Assembly (NCBI RefSeq): GCF_037042905.1
Contig: NC_087245.1
Location: 26,474,501-26,538,500, forward strand
DNA from: Lytechinus pictus
Lineage: Eukaryota; Echinodermata; Echinoidea; Temnopleuroida; Toxopneustidae
Reading direction: 5' to 3'
Length of the DNA stretch: 64,000 nucleotides
The notes beneath the pieces are model-generated. The model was not told where the DNA came from, ran no database searches, and saw only the letters and a list, made by a program, of their open reading frames with translations. The translations under genes were made by a program, and so were the position numbers. Below are positions 36,167 to 49,100 of the stretch, in pieces. Position 1 is the first letter of the stretch, and each line of letters begins with the position of its first letter.

Positions 36167-37797
36167 TTACCAGATGAACTCTCCAGTTTTCAAGATCTCC
36201 TCAATCTCTTCAGCCAGTTCTTGCGTGACTTGATTATCCCTTACGAAGTTGATCGAGGTTAAGACACTGTTATCCTTCACCAGCTGCAGAAGGGCACGGG
36301 CGCTCTCATCGGTGATACCATTCCCTTCCAGATTCAGCTCACAAAGCGTGGGATGGTCACGTATCGCCTCAATGATCTCCCTGCAACCGCTGTCTCCCAG
36401 ACTTGCATACTCTATACTGAGAGTTGACAGGCTCTTGTTGCATCTGAGGCCAGCGGCAAGGGCCTTGCAACCGGACCGTCCCAGGGAGTTGTCACTGAGG
36501 TTGACGTTGGTGATGTTTGTGGGTAGTTTGAGGAAGTCTGCGACATCCACAATTCCCTTATTAGTGATCTTGGTGTCTCCTAGGTCTAGGTGTGTCAATT
36601 TTATCCCTGTCTTAGGTTGTTCCTCTGCATCTTCTGTTGCCTCAGGGATCTGATGGTGTAGGGTTATCAAGGATCGCATGATGGCTGATATACCTTTGTC
36701 CTCTAGTGGATTAGCGCGGAGTCTGAGGTGGGAATAAAAATGGAATAAGTTAGCATTTAAGACACAAGTCATATTTTCCTCTTTGTCATTGTTTGTCAAG
36801 GCAGTTCATCTTGGCAAATGCTTTACCAAGATTACTTCATAACTTCAATACAAGTGTGTAAATCACAACATCATGCGTGGAGATCGATGTAAACGAACAT
36901 GCTGTGTACAGAATTACAATTCTATTGGATGAAAGAACATAAAATCAATAACTTACATACATCAATACCATGATTTAAGCATTTGTGTAGATAACATTCC
37001 ATGGGATGTTAAAAAAAAACAACTTAGAACACAACTGATATTGGTAAAAAAAAAATCATTTGTATTTTGAGCACAGTGAATGGACACCTTTTTGCAAAGC
37101 AATATCAATTGCCACAATGCCAGATGGGATATAAAATCATGCAGTTTGCATGCACAAATGATAACATGACTCATGGCAAAAAGGTGTACGAATGAGCTTT
37201 ATCCCACAAAGATATCTCAAAACAGCATTTGAAGTTCGGAAAAAAGGTTAATATACATGTTTCCTCCACACAGCAAACAAATGCAAGTGCTTTTCCAAAT
37301 TTCCAACATTCATTTGTTTTAATTTTCTTTATAGAGTAAGGATAAAGTCTCTGCTTAGCATCCGTTATCAAAACGATCCATAAATATCACTCAAAGTAGT
37401 GAACTTAACATAGCAAAAGTGAAAAAAATAAGTTCACTCTGCTTTATTAAACAACTGAAGATGATGCACAAACTTTAAATCTAAGGAAAAAGAGAGCACA
37501 AATACAAATGCATGATATCATAAAAAAGACTTGCATTTTAAAATCCCTTGAAAGATTTAGTTCAGAGTTTGTAAATATCTATCAATCATGAAGTCTCTCA
37601 AAGAGTAAGTTTTGGTGAAAAAAAATTGGAGAAAGAACTATTCTACGTTCTAATCTACAAGGAATAATTAAAAATTGTTCTGAACTTACAGAAGATATTC
37701 AATAGATTTGTACTTGGGGTCTTCGAGCAAGGCCTGGGCTATCTGTTCGGCCTGATCACTACCAAGGCTCTTCTCATTCATGTTCAAAGCAAGTCGA
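36167..37797 (-). CDS. Leucine-rich repeat protein, C-terminal exons (RNase-inhibitor-type LRRs)
   Basis: Two exons, 37797-37690 and 36722-36167, join in phase (donor gtaagt, acceptor cctcag) and end in TAA. They encode about 220 residues of ribonuclease-inhibitor-like LRRs: LALNMNEKSLGSDQAEQIAQ, then LLLRANPLEDKGISAIM, LTHLDLGDTKITNKGI, VNLSDNSLGRSGCKAL, LSIEYASLGDSGCREI and LNLEGNGITDESARAL, ending KTGEFIW. About 25 acidic residues interrupt the second repeat. Such repeats form a curved protein-binding scaffold; no enzyme site is present. The first exon here needs two bases from an upstream exon that I could not find. Alternatively, translation could start at the ATG at 37781 (215 aa). The Glu-rich exons at 40944-45216 lie upstream on the same strand, but their last exon ends in a different phase. 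So this is either a separate gene or joined through a missed exon. Confidence 0.75.
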
Positions 37798-38693
37798 CTG
37801 TAAGACTGTCAACAAATTGATTCAAAACTTATTTTAATATTCATCTCCAGAAGATATATTCTAACTAAGTAGGGGCAAGCTTGGCAAAAAGGACTATCCA
37901 CAAAAAGAATATCAATGGATGTTAGCTTTTATTTTGAGGGTAGACTGTTAAAACTTTGTACATGAATCTAAAAAATTGATTCGATGACAGCTCAAGACAT
38001 GTCAGTTAAAGTAGCAACCCTTTCTTGCCTAGAAAGAGTTATCTAATTTCAGACAGTATTGGCAGCATTGCCATAATTGTAATATAAAGCTGTATCTAGA
38101 AAGTCCTCAAATTTGTTAAATTTGAGAAACAATACTCGAACAGCTCACCGATTATATATTACGCAAATAAGTTTATTTGTAAAGTTTCAAAAACATTCCT
38201 TTTGAAGGAATTACCTAAAACCAACTTGGATTATTGAATTTTCAATGGGCAATTATTTAAGACCAAATGCTTTGGGCAATGAAGATATTATCAATTCTGA
38301 ATTTCGATTCATTTTTAAATTATGTTAGTTTAGACGATTTAATTCTATATGGACTCAGTAGATAAGTTAAAACCTGATGTAAGAGGAGAACACTAGGTTT
38401 TGGTAAATTCCCTCCTTGATTGTCAAAGATTATAGGAGCCAATATCAAATGTGAATAAGAGGTATGATTAACATAATTAAAAAGCAATAATATATGGTCA
38501 TTATGGATGCATAACAGTTTAAATCTAAGACAGTGCTTGAATTATATATGTATAAATATATTAGATTTAAAGAAACTGAGATTTGTTTGAGTCTGAAGGA
38601 TGCTTCATGAAAAACAAAAATTTTATAAAAGCAAAAAAAAATGCGAGATTGTCCTCAGAAAACAGGATATAGCAGAATAAACCCTCTGTGGAA

Positions 38694-38936
38694 ACTCTAA
38701 TTCTGTACAAAGATTTAAAATAAATTCAGATAGGCTGTGGTTTGTGATCAGTCATACATGTACTCTGGACTTAATTTGAATCTTGATTACTTATTCTTAA
38801 ATCTCAAAGAATAGGAATTCAAATCTATAAACTTTAAATAAAAATCCTTAAGGTTTAACTTTAAGTGGTAGATTGATCACTGATCACAGCTGATCTGGAT
38901 TTATTTTAAATCAATGAAATTTTCTTGATTAGAGTG
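38694..38936. mobile_element. Palindromic MITE, copy 1
   Basis: The ends ACTCTAATTC and GATTAGAGTG are inverted. The arms pair through ATTTAAAATAAATTCAG / CTGGATTTATTTTAAAT and GGCTGTGGTTTGTGATCAGT / ACTGATCACAGC. A better preserved copy is 440 bases away at 39374. Both lie between the LRR exons and the Glu-rich exons. Confidence 0.6.
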
Positions 38937-39373
38937 TGAATGCAAATTAATAGTTTGAATCTAAATGTGTTGTGCTTTGTGCCATTCTTCATTCTTGCAT
39001 GATGAATTGCATGTTTCATGCTATAAGATTATTACTAAATGCTCACAATAGGACAAGAGTGTGCATATACATAAAGAGTGCAGATGATAATTGCATGCGT
39101 GACAGAATGATACCAAATTGAAAAGGATTGATAACCAAATGAAAGCAACTCTGATAAGGTTAAATAAGTATTGAAAATTTGGATAGAAAAACAAAGTTTA
39201 AAGAAATGATGAAGATGAACTTCAATTGTTGATGAATAAGAAAGACAGTCAAAGAGAAAGAGAAAAGCGCTATTGAAAAGAATAAAACAGAAAAAAGAAT
39301 AAGATTATTCTTTCCTGTCCAGACTTGTTAAGACATTTAATTTTTCCTGTCTGAGAGCATTAGTGTAAATATA

Positions 39374-39598
39374 CACTCTAAATTCCAAGGACTTAAGATA
39401 AATCCAGATCGGCTGTGAATAGTGACCAGCCGAATATTAGATTTAAACCTTGTTGATTCAAATATAAATCTAAAAGATTTGAATTCAAATCATTTGAGAT
39501 TAAAAGTTAATCCTTAAGATTTAAAATAAATTCAAAATTCGGCTGGTCACTATTCACAGCTGATCTGGATTTATTTTAAATCCTTGGAATTTAGAGTG
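39374..39598. mobile_element. Palindromic MITE, copy 2 (well preserved)
   Basis: Arms of about 60 bases: CACTCTAAATTCCAAGGACTT, ATAAATCCAGATC and GGCTGTGAATAGTGACCAGCC on the left, with the complement on the right ending ATTTAGAGTG. The loop of about 100 bases is AT-rich and partly self-complementary (GATTTGAATTCAAATC). It has no coding capacity. It is the same family as 38694-38936, oriented symmetrically. Confidence 0.75.
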
Positions 39599-40943
39599 CA
39601 TATCCAGAAGACTAAAATAGTTTTTTAAAAATGTCTGCAAAAGTGGTTATTTGTGTGTTAAGTTGATTTCAAACCTACAGAGTAGGCTGTCTCCTTTTAA
39701 AAAATCAAAACACAATAAATTTTGGAATGATGTCAAGGGTATGTAATAATTAAATTATAATCTAAATAAAAAGAAAATCTAGCTTTAAGAAGTCCTACAA
39801 AACAAAAAAGGGGTAACAGGCAATAAATGTAATGAGATCATATTGGTGATTTTGCAACAAAATGAGAAAGAATATTTCACTGGTTTGGTAACTAATTTTC
39901 ATGGCAACTTATTTTTGTTAGAGAATTTGAAAATAACAACAGTGCAATCTACACTAGTTTATCAAAAAGAAAAGACTAGGAACTGAAAAAAAATATTGAG
40001 CCTGAATAATGCACATTCAATTTACAGGTACTTAGAAAACTGACTGGATAGAATAGTGCCAGACTTTATATGTATTCAAGCTAAATTACAGCAGCAATGA
40101 TATAGCAATGTCTAATCTATATTAAAATGCTGGTAAAATATATGCGGGCACAGCTAAAGTGCACTTAGTCATATAAATAAAAATAAGCATATTGTGAAAG
40201 TGCAAGGATGAGAGATTATACTGCTTTACAAATAGCCAACATTTGATCCCTAAAATTCTTTTTAAATCCAGCCACAATATATATCATTGGCTTATGGCAC
40301 AGACAGCCTTAATAGAGTCATATCCAGAGTCTTATCATAAATCCAAATGTATTTCTTTTACATATTTTATACCGTAGTAATTTAACATGCTGGACCTTGG
40401 TGGTAGTAGATGAATTATCCATATACAACAAAATATTCAGAATATTATAAGGGGGGGGGGTGGGAATAATTCTGAAAAGATTTTGATTCATAGATTAAGG
40501 TCTATCTATATCAGAAACACAATGTTCAATACATATGCATTTTTGTAATTTATAGAAAATAGAAGATACATGTTTGATTTGCTATATTACCAGATTTACT
40601 CCCTCCAGCCTCGACTAATGTTACTAAACTTTCAGTCCTTAAGAAATCCATAATAATTCTTCCTACTAACCTTATAGTAAAGTCACACCTCATTTTGCCA
40701 TCTTAGTTTTTAAACATAGGCAGATTGTTGAAATCTTTATTAAAGATTATGATGCATTTTCCATATTATATTTGCTAACACTAATTAATCAATTCAATCT
40801 CTTGAATCCACACACAAAAAAATAATTTATTTCTTATTGTTGCTGTATTTTCTAAGAAATGTCTATAAAATCAATGACCCCCTTGACCAGAAAGCAATAA
40901 AGCAAATGAATATTTGGCAAAGCTAAAAGAAAAGAAAAATCAC

Positions 40944-43900
40944 CTGATCATTATCAAGAGGAGATTCTTTGTTGTTAGAATGTGACTGGTCTGGAATACC
41001 TGTATTATCAGGCTTCTACCCAGATAGAATAATAGAAGATATACACATAAGAATGATACACATACACAATCAGTCATATCATCATCATTTTCAGCCTATA
41101 ATCTGCAGCCATTATCCTTGCTGTTATGAGTAAGATGTGGCAAGATAATCGTCTTTGCTGTAAGCAATGTGTCTGATGTGTTGAGACTATCTAATAGTGG
41201 ATGAGAAGGCAAAGTCAACCCTCTTATCCTTCTTTATATTTGATAAAGCTGCAGTGTCCACCTTAGATTATAGTCTACATTTTCATGAAATTTCCTAAGA
41301 GACCAAAACCAATTTCAAACAATTATTGAATATACATTTTAACATATTAGCAAGGTATTTTTAAAAAATCACATTTAATCACATACTCCTATCCCTCCAC
41401 AACAAAATCTATATTTTCTCTTTAAAATCTTGTTCAGGGAATTTGTGAAAATGATGATGATATGAACAAATAGATATATAAGGATAGATTTCATTAATAC
41501 AAAGGATCATCAGATTAATTGTGTTAATGGATGAAAAATTAGTGCATGAACTCCAGCATAACATTCTTACAGAATGAAATATAACATTAAAATTAATGTT
41601 ATATAGCACTGCCATGAGTTGTCTCTCCAGTATTACAGCCCATATCTACTGTATTTGAACTAGCGCAAATTAGACATGTCAAAGAAATTAATCCATGATT
41701 GAAGTGAGGGATTATATCCCTCAGTTTAAAATTCCAATGGTTTTTACTTTTAAGCTTATGATGAAAAGAGAGCAGTCTTTTAATCAAACCACAGATTTTG
41801 CATGACATGTAGAATATGCCTACACATCTTAATCGTTATTGCATTTGAATTAAGATTTTGATCATATCTATTCAGAGATTATCTGTTTTTCTTACAGAGA
41901 ACAGAAAAAACAGGAACATATGGTGCGTGTTTTCATAATAAAAATATCCACATAAACCTCCCAAACAAATAACATGAAAGTGAATCAGAAAGGTGCAAGG
42001 ATCACAGAAGCAAACCCCAAAAACTACCGTTAACAACCTTAATAGATTTTTATATCATACCACTTACAAGAAATTAATGTTTTTATTCTTGTTTTTTCTC
42101 TTTTTGTTTGGTTGATTCACATTATCCATAGAAAGAAAAAGTTTTGTTCTAGAAAAATTTTCGTTTTCAGAAATGAACTTGATTCCAAAGCCTTTCGTAG
42201 TAGGAACACACATTATAGGATATTTGTTTCATTTTCGAAACATAATATTCTTGGTTTGCACTCAGAATTGTTCAAAGCAAAATCATAGAGTGTTTCCTGT
42301 GAAAAAGAAAAGTTTATCAATGTCAGGTCTCTTTTCATAGCATTTGATATCAAAACTGACCCTTAACTTAAAATGATATGAATGTTATGGCCTTCTTGTT
42401 CTCAAAATGAAATTAAGGTTAGAAATGATATTGGATGCTTTATATACTTCCATGCTAGATTGTGTAATATATGATTGAAATTCAAATGAGGCTAAATTGG
42501 AACTTACTGAATCAGTTGCCTGTTCTTGAATGAAACCAGATAGCTTCAACTTCTGTTTCTCCTCATCTTCAGAATCAGAGCTAGATGAGCTGGAGTCTGA
42601 TCTATATCCATCTTCCTTCTCTTTCTTCTCTTCCTGCTCTTCATCCTTCTCCTCAGCATCCTTCTTTTCCTCTTCTTCCTTATCATTTACAGTTTCTGCA
42701 GCCTCCTGTTGTTCCTCCATTTCTTCTTTATCTTGACGTGAATCATTAATATTTTCCTCATTCTCCTCCTTTTTCTGTGCACTTTCTTCTTCTGTTATTC
42801 CTTGTTCTGACTCTCTATCTTGGTTGTCCTGGGTTGGTTCATCGACAGGAGCATCTACAGTATCCTCAAGAGGCACTTCTTGATGCACCTCACTGTCCTG
42901 AGCCTCTTGGGGAGCAACTTCATCTGCTGGATCTGCCTCATCTTTTGGACCTTCTTCATGGGGTTCACCTTTCTGTTGAGTCTCTACAGGACCTTCTGAC
43001 TGAATGTCCTGTGACTGTTCAACAACATCTTCCTGTTCAACTTCAGGGACTTCCTGTTCTTCTGGTATAGGATCTTCCCTTTCAGTAGTTGCTTCATCAC
43101 CTGCCTCATCATGTTCTTGTCCAGGAGCACTATACATAGTTTCCTGAGGATATTCCTTTTCATCTTTTTGCTGAGCCTCTGAGGCATCATCTTTTGGCTC
43201 TTCCAACTGCTCTATCTCAGGCTCAACAGGACTCTGGACTGGCATGTCCTCATCTTGTACACTCTGGGTATCCTTCTCAGCATCCTCGGCATTACCTGCA
43301 TCATCATCCTGTGGGCTGACTTCCTCCTTCTCCTCTTCTTCTTCAACCTGATCTCTTTCAATCTGTGCTTCCTGCTCCAAGGTATTTTCATCCAGGGTCT
43401 GTTCCTCGGCTTGATCAGCATCATCCTCATCATTCTCTCTAACCAAGGTAGCTTCATGGACAAGAACAGCTTCTTGAGGAGGAGGATCCACTTCCATTTC
43501 TGCAGTAACCTCTTGAGTAAGACTCTCTTCGAGCACTTCTTCCGTCTCCTCCACCTCATCTCTGGCACTCTGGCCGATGTCCCTATCTGAGTCTTCATCT
43601 TCCTTGACCTCAGCTTTGTCTTCCTTTTCATCTTCAACTTTTTCATCATCTGAATCTTTCAAAGTCTGTCTCTCAGCCTTCTCTCCCTTTTCATCCTCAT
43701 CAGCAGAGCTTGAAATCTTGAAATCAGCTTCAGATTCTGTATAGTTTCTTTGACCCTCCAACAGACTCTTCTTATCCTCGTCTTCTTCGTCGGAAGACAA
43801 GAGCCGGTTATCTCCCTCAGATGCACTAAACAGACTCCTCTCCTCCTCTTTGTCATCTTCTTTTTCTTCTGGTTCATCTTTTACTTCTTCCTCATCTTCT

Positions 43901-45216
43901 TTTTGAAAATTCTCCTCCACTTCTTCAACGACACTCTTGTTTTGTTCACTGTCTGAGCCATATTTTTCTTCTTGAACCACCTCTTCTTCTTCTTTCTCCT
44001 CTTCTACTTCTTTTTCAGATTCCACCTCAAGGTCACTTTTCTCACCATCATCCTCTTCAACTTCCTCTACAACAACTTCTTTCTGCTCTTCTTTTTCTTC
44101 CTCTTCTTTTTCAGATTCCACCTCAAAATCAGAATCGCCATAATTGTCTTCCGTCTTCTTGTCTTCTGCATGAATAGACTCTTTTTCACTCTCCACTTCT
44201 GATGAGAAGCCATCTGATTCATAATCTGTAAGATGATGATTAAAAAAAGGGGAAAGTGGAAAAGGATATTGAATGACCAAAATGGTACTAATTAGTATCG
44301 AAAGACATAAGTAACAGTAACCAGTAATTCAATACTGTTACCGTCATCATAAAAAATTATTACCACTGCACGCTGTGCATTTATCATCGACAACATTATT
44401 ACCAATATCATCATTATCAACAGTCATAATTACACTTGCAACTGCACTGCTCACCACTACCATTACCATCATCATTATCATCATCATCATAGTCATCATC
44501 ATCATCATCAGCATCACAATCATCAAAAAGGACTGTTATGAATGTACTATCATCATTATGCACTTCGACAGCAATCGGGGGGGGGGGGGGGAGGGGGACA
44601 TGTCTCGCCCTTAAATTTTGTACAACACTCTATGGGAGGTAATTCCCCCCCCCCCCCCACCAAAGGAACCCAAAATCTTAAGAAACGGCCATGCATAATT
44701 ATGCGTCATTATCCTTAATCAAATCATTCTCACAAGCAACAACTTACCTAAATAAAATCTCAAGTGGGTACACATCTTGGTTGTGAAATTCTTATCTTGA
44801 GAGGAAATGTGTATTACCACAGTTTTTATATAGGCAACACTGTCTTTCATCATTCATTTAGTTTGATTTTTTCTTTACATTGTGCAAAAAAGAAAAAGGT
44901 ACAAAAACAAAACACCTTAAATGTTTAATCTGATGAATAACCAAAGAAAGCATCGGCCAAACAAGTTGGAAAAGTGCAATTTCACCACAAGTCTTGGTGT
45001 TAACTTTTGACGGGGTAATTAGATTTCAGCATTTGGCCCCAGTTGTGTATCTTCTTAGGCATGCAATTTATACCAAGTACCTCAATATGAAGAATAGAGT
45101 AGAGCACCTCTGCTAAAATAATATTATTTTGCACTCACCTTTCTCCTTCTCTTTATCTTCATCATCTTTTTGCTCTTCATCTTCTTCAAACTCATCGTCC
45201 TCGTAACCATCATTTG
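40944..45216 (-). CDS. Very acidic Glu-rich exons, probable 3' part of ERICH3
   Basis: Three exons: 45216-45139, 44225-42508 and 41015-40944, all with good sites (gtgagt, gtaagt and gtgatt donors; tttgcag, ttacag and gggtag acceptors) and joined in phase, giving about 622 codons without a stop. The first begins NDGYEDDEFEEDEEQ. The large exon is dominated by Glu, Asp, Lys and Ser with a threefold VESEKE phrase, then long Gln/Pro/Glu tracts and a serine stretch before KQKLKLSGF. This composition, and the aromatic-acidic YEDDEF-type opening, resemble the acidic tail of vertebrate ERICH3. The first exon needs one base from its predecessor, and two good donors in the ERICH3 exon at 52209-53301 supply exactly that (positions 53117 and 52430). 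The protein is expected to be disordered. The alternative is a separate Glu-rich gene. Its 3' continuation is unresolved. Confidence 0.7.
44460..44525. repeat. ATC microsatellite
   Basis: Interrupted ATC/ATT trinucleotides in the intron between Glu-rich exons 1 and 2. They are followed by a G-run (44577-44591) and a C-run (44647-44660) about 70 bases apart. Confidence 0.75.
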
Positions 45217-45626
45217 CTGCAAACCAAAATCACAAGGATATACTGTTTACAGTGTTCATAGCAAATGTAATTTTTAACACTGCACATTTCCTCAGTGGTA
45301 ATTTGAACTACAGTACTGTATTCATCACCAAGCTGTTTTACAGTGGGGTGGGGTGGGGTCCAATGCATGGTTCTGGCAACTATTCCACAAGAGTACTTAC
45401 ACATTAAACCATAATATTTCATATTGGTTAACTTTTAGTTTTGTTAGAAATCCATTGACTTAGAATTCCCAATTACATCCCCCTCTCTTCCTCCATCTAT
45501 ACGCCTCCCTCCCTCTCACCTTCTCACCTTCTCACATTCCCCCATTAAATCTTTTCATATATTTCTCCCTCCCCCTTTCTTTCTCTCACTCCTCTCTCTT
45601 TCTGCTTTCTCCCCCTCCTCTCTCAC

Positions 45627-45863
45627 CACTGGCGTAAATCCTTGCGTTACACCTATTGTCGGGGGGGGGGGGGTGATCTAATGTTCACAGTGACATCATA
45701 CAATGAAAGTATCCGGCCCATGCATAAACATAATAGAGCCGCTTTGTCCCCAGACCATTGGGCCGGAGAAATGCATTCAATTCGGATATGTTGGATCCGC
45801 GCTTGATTGTTCCACCCCCCCCCCCCCCGAAGAAAAGGTGTGACGCAAGGATTTATGCCAGTA
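45627..45863. mobile_element. hAT-type MITE with 28-bp inverted ends
   Basis: The left end (CACTGGCGTAAATCC, then TTGCGTTACACCT) and right end (AGGTGTGACGCAAGGATTTA, then TGCCAGTA) are inverted with three mismatches. They are flanked by near-identical 8-base repeats TCTCTCAC (45619-45626) and TCTCTCGC (45864-45871). A G-run and a C-run sit symmetrically inside the arms. No coding sequence. It lies just upstream of the first Glu-rich exon. Confidence 0.7.
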
Positions 45864-46013
45864 TCTCTCGCATATACATGTACATTAGGCTTACTCCTTT
45901 TTATCGCCATTTTCACTATTAAGGTTGCAGTATTCATCATGCCCACCTATATAATGCCAGGAATAAACATGATACAAGTAGTCTACAGTCACCCTTCTCT
46001 CTGACACACTCTA

Positions 46014-46090
46014 GCTAACGTAACAGCAACCAACCTGTGGAATAAACTCCCATCTGAACTTGGAACAGTGCCAATCACTATTACACTTTT
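46014..46090 (+). mobile_element. LINE 3' end remnant
   Basis: The plus strand encodes NVTATNLWNKLPSELGTV before a stop. This is the stereotyped C-terminal phrase of many non-LTR retrotransposon polymerases ('WNxLPxEL'). It is a short, dead relic. Confidence 0.55.
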
Positions 46091-46160
46091 GATATAACCT
46101 TGAAAACCATCTCCTTAGATATTCATCTTATTTTGTATGATTATCTAAAGTACATGTCTT

Positions 46161-49100
46161 TGTTATTTGTTTCATTTTTGTGTATTGTATCTTTCTTTGT
46201 TGTCAATGACTACAGTGCAAGATTATTTGTATACCCTTATTTTTATCTCATCACATATTTACAATTTTTTTAATACATAACCATAACAAATAATACCCTA
46301 TTTAAAAAGCAGTAACTGATAATCATTAAAAAAAAGTTACTAAAATTCATCAATACAAATTTGTGAAAAAATGAATAAAGTATGTAAAGATTGTTTTAAA
46401 TGAGGCAAACAATAAACCACATATGTAAAAGTGAACTAAATGTATCAGGGTTTTATTACGCCATCGTAATATGCAAATGAGACTTTCTTCATGGAATTTG
46501 TAATGTTTCGTGATATATTTTTTGGGGGAAAATGGTTGTCATATTCAGTTTTCAAATCTGAAGCCCTACACCAAAGTTTTGTTCAATTCTAACTTGCATC
46601 TTATAGATTAAACCTTTCTAATAAAAAAAAAACAAATTTGTCCTAAACCTCCAAACTGGTTGAAAGAAAACTACAGTCATTTTTTTTTCAAGGGAGGGGA
46701 TACTGGGCAAAATATAAATGAATAATTGTTAACCTTACACAATATAGTTGAATGAACATACATGTAAGTGGTGACTTCAGTAAATATGAAATGAAATTTA
46801 ACCCATAAAGGTGCAGAAGATGTACATGTAAGTTCATAATTAATCTGCTTTGGCTCTGCAGATTGGCAACAGTCATAATTTTCTACTAATTTTAGTGAAA
46901 GAAAATAAATATGAATGTACATAAGTCAGAATGAATAATAGTAAACTTGTAATCGGATTTGCCAATTTGCACTCTTAAATAGTCATTTTGTCATTTTCAT
47001 TGCATTGCCAATTCAGAATGTGTCGTGTTAATTATAGCTTTTATTCAGGAAAACTACCATATAGTGCATTGGAATCACACCAATTTTTTCAGTACATTTT
47101 TCATATTTTAGTCATATTTCATGTGATTGCTAGAATTCCAAATACAGGGAAACTGCAAAAACATCAGATATGGGTTAATGTTTGCATGAGCTTTGCTTGA
47201 CAATGATAAGTGTTTTTTTTTTTTTTTCCAATTAAGAACATTAGGAGCAAACATTGTGGAATATAAATTCTGCAATTTGATCACAAAAAAGTGCAAAAGG
47301 TTAATATTGGTTTGATGACAGTTTAAAGAGGGGAAAGTTAACACTGAAATCAAGTTGGTTAAAGTATAATAGAGAGATGTCAAATAAAGAAATTACCAAA
47401 GGAAAACAGAGGGCTTTTTAAAATGATTTATGAAGTTTTTTTTAATTTTTGTGATACCACATGGAAGCAGGCCCCCCCCCCCATTCATTCATATCATCTT
47501 CTAATATAAATCTTCTTTAAAAAAAAAATGAAATGCAAAATGTGTGAATTCTATATTTTTACCATTGGACAATTTGAAAAATATATGATTCATGATTACA
47601 TAATGTATTTAAAGGACAAGTCTACCCCAACAAAAAGCTGGTTTGAATAAAAAGAGAAAAATCTAACAAGCAAACACTGAAAATTTCATCAAAATCGGAT
47701 ATAAAATAAGAAAGTTATGACATTTTAAAGTTTCGCTTAATTTCCCAAAACAGTTATATGCACATCCTGGTTGATATGCAAATGAGGGGACTGATGATGT
47801 CACCCACTCACTATTTCTTTTGTATGTTATTATATAAAATAAGAAATATTCTGATTTTCTCCCCCTTGTCATGTGAAATCGAGTTTTGTTCCTTCCTGAA
47901 CATGTGGAATGAACATTGTTTAACATTATGTGGTTCGGTTAAATGTCCAATTGGTAAAAATTGAAATATTGTATAATTCAAACAATAAAAAACAAAAGAA
48001 ATAGTGGGTGATGGACATCATTGACTCTCTCATTTGCATGTCACTGAGTTGTGCATATAACTGTTTTGTGCAAAATAAGCAAAATTTTAAAATGGCATAA
48101 CTTTCTTATTTTATATCCGATTTTGATGAGGTTTTCAGCATTATGCTTGGTTGATTTTTCTCTATTGATTCAAATCAACATTTTTATGGGGTGGACTTGA
48201 CCTATAAAGGAGTATTTTGAATTATGAAATTTACATCACAGAACATGAGGGAACTACTGAGATGTGATATCACAATATTAAATTCATATCTCTCTATAAT
48301 AGTTTTTGATGGCTTTCATCAAGCCTTCATCAATGTGTGGTTTTTTTTTCATTTTTTCTGTTTTTTACTATAACCAAATTGATTTAAAGGTGAACTTCCC
48401 CTGTGAAATACACATTAAAAGGAGAAAAAAAAGATAAATTGTGTTATGTAATGAATACACAAACACAGTATAATACAGTTTGAGATGAAGTGTTTATTCA
48501 CAAGCAATTTGATTAAATATAGACAAGATAAAAGTGAGAGTAAAGAACAGTGCAAAAAATATCACAAATGATGATCAAAACAAAAGTAAGGAAAAGATAG
48601 ACCCATTATATCTTTTCAAATATATTAAGTTTGAAAAAAGTACAGTGTTAATAACACACAGATAGAACTTTGATACAATTCACATCAATAAGAGTTTCAG
48701 CTTGAAAGGAAATGGAAAGTTATACAGACAAAATTCTCAAAGCATAGATCCTATTATGTTATGGCCTGTTTTAGTTTTATAATGAAATGATAGAGTATAT
48801 AACAATTATGAACAGAATGGACTAATAAAGTGCTGTTAGAGAATAGTGCAACTGTTATATATACCACTATAACCAGGTATTAATTGGATTTGATATCAGC
48901 TGCTGAATCAATAAATAATATCATGTCAATTAAAAATTTTAAAGCTTTCAAAAGCCAGAGATATGTACAAACATGAAACAAGTAGAAGTAGAAGTTGATC
49001 CATCTGATAGAGTTTGAGTCATAGTGCGAATGAAAGTGGGATGGACAGAATAGGAGAACGTCTCTAAATACAAAACATCTGGCAATCACCTTTTGCAGGC

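Noticed and set aside
42530..44202. Several plus-strand and alternative-frame reading frames opposite the Glu-rich exon
   Set aside because: They are mirror frames of a Glu/Ser-biased exon (Leu/Phe/Ser-rich shadows); splice sites and phase support only the minus frame.
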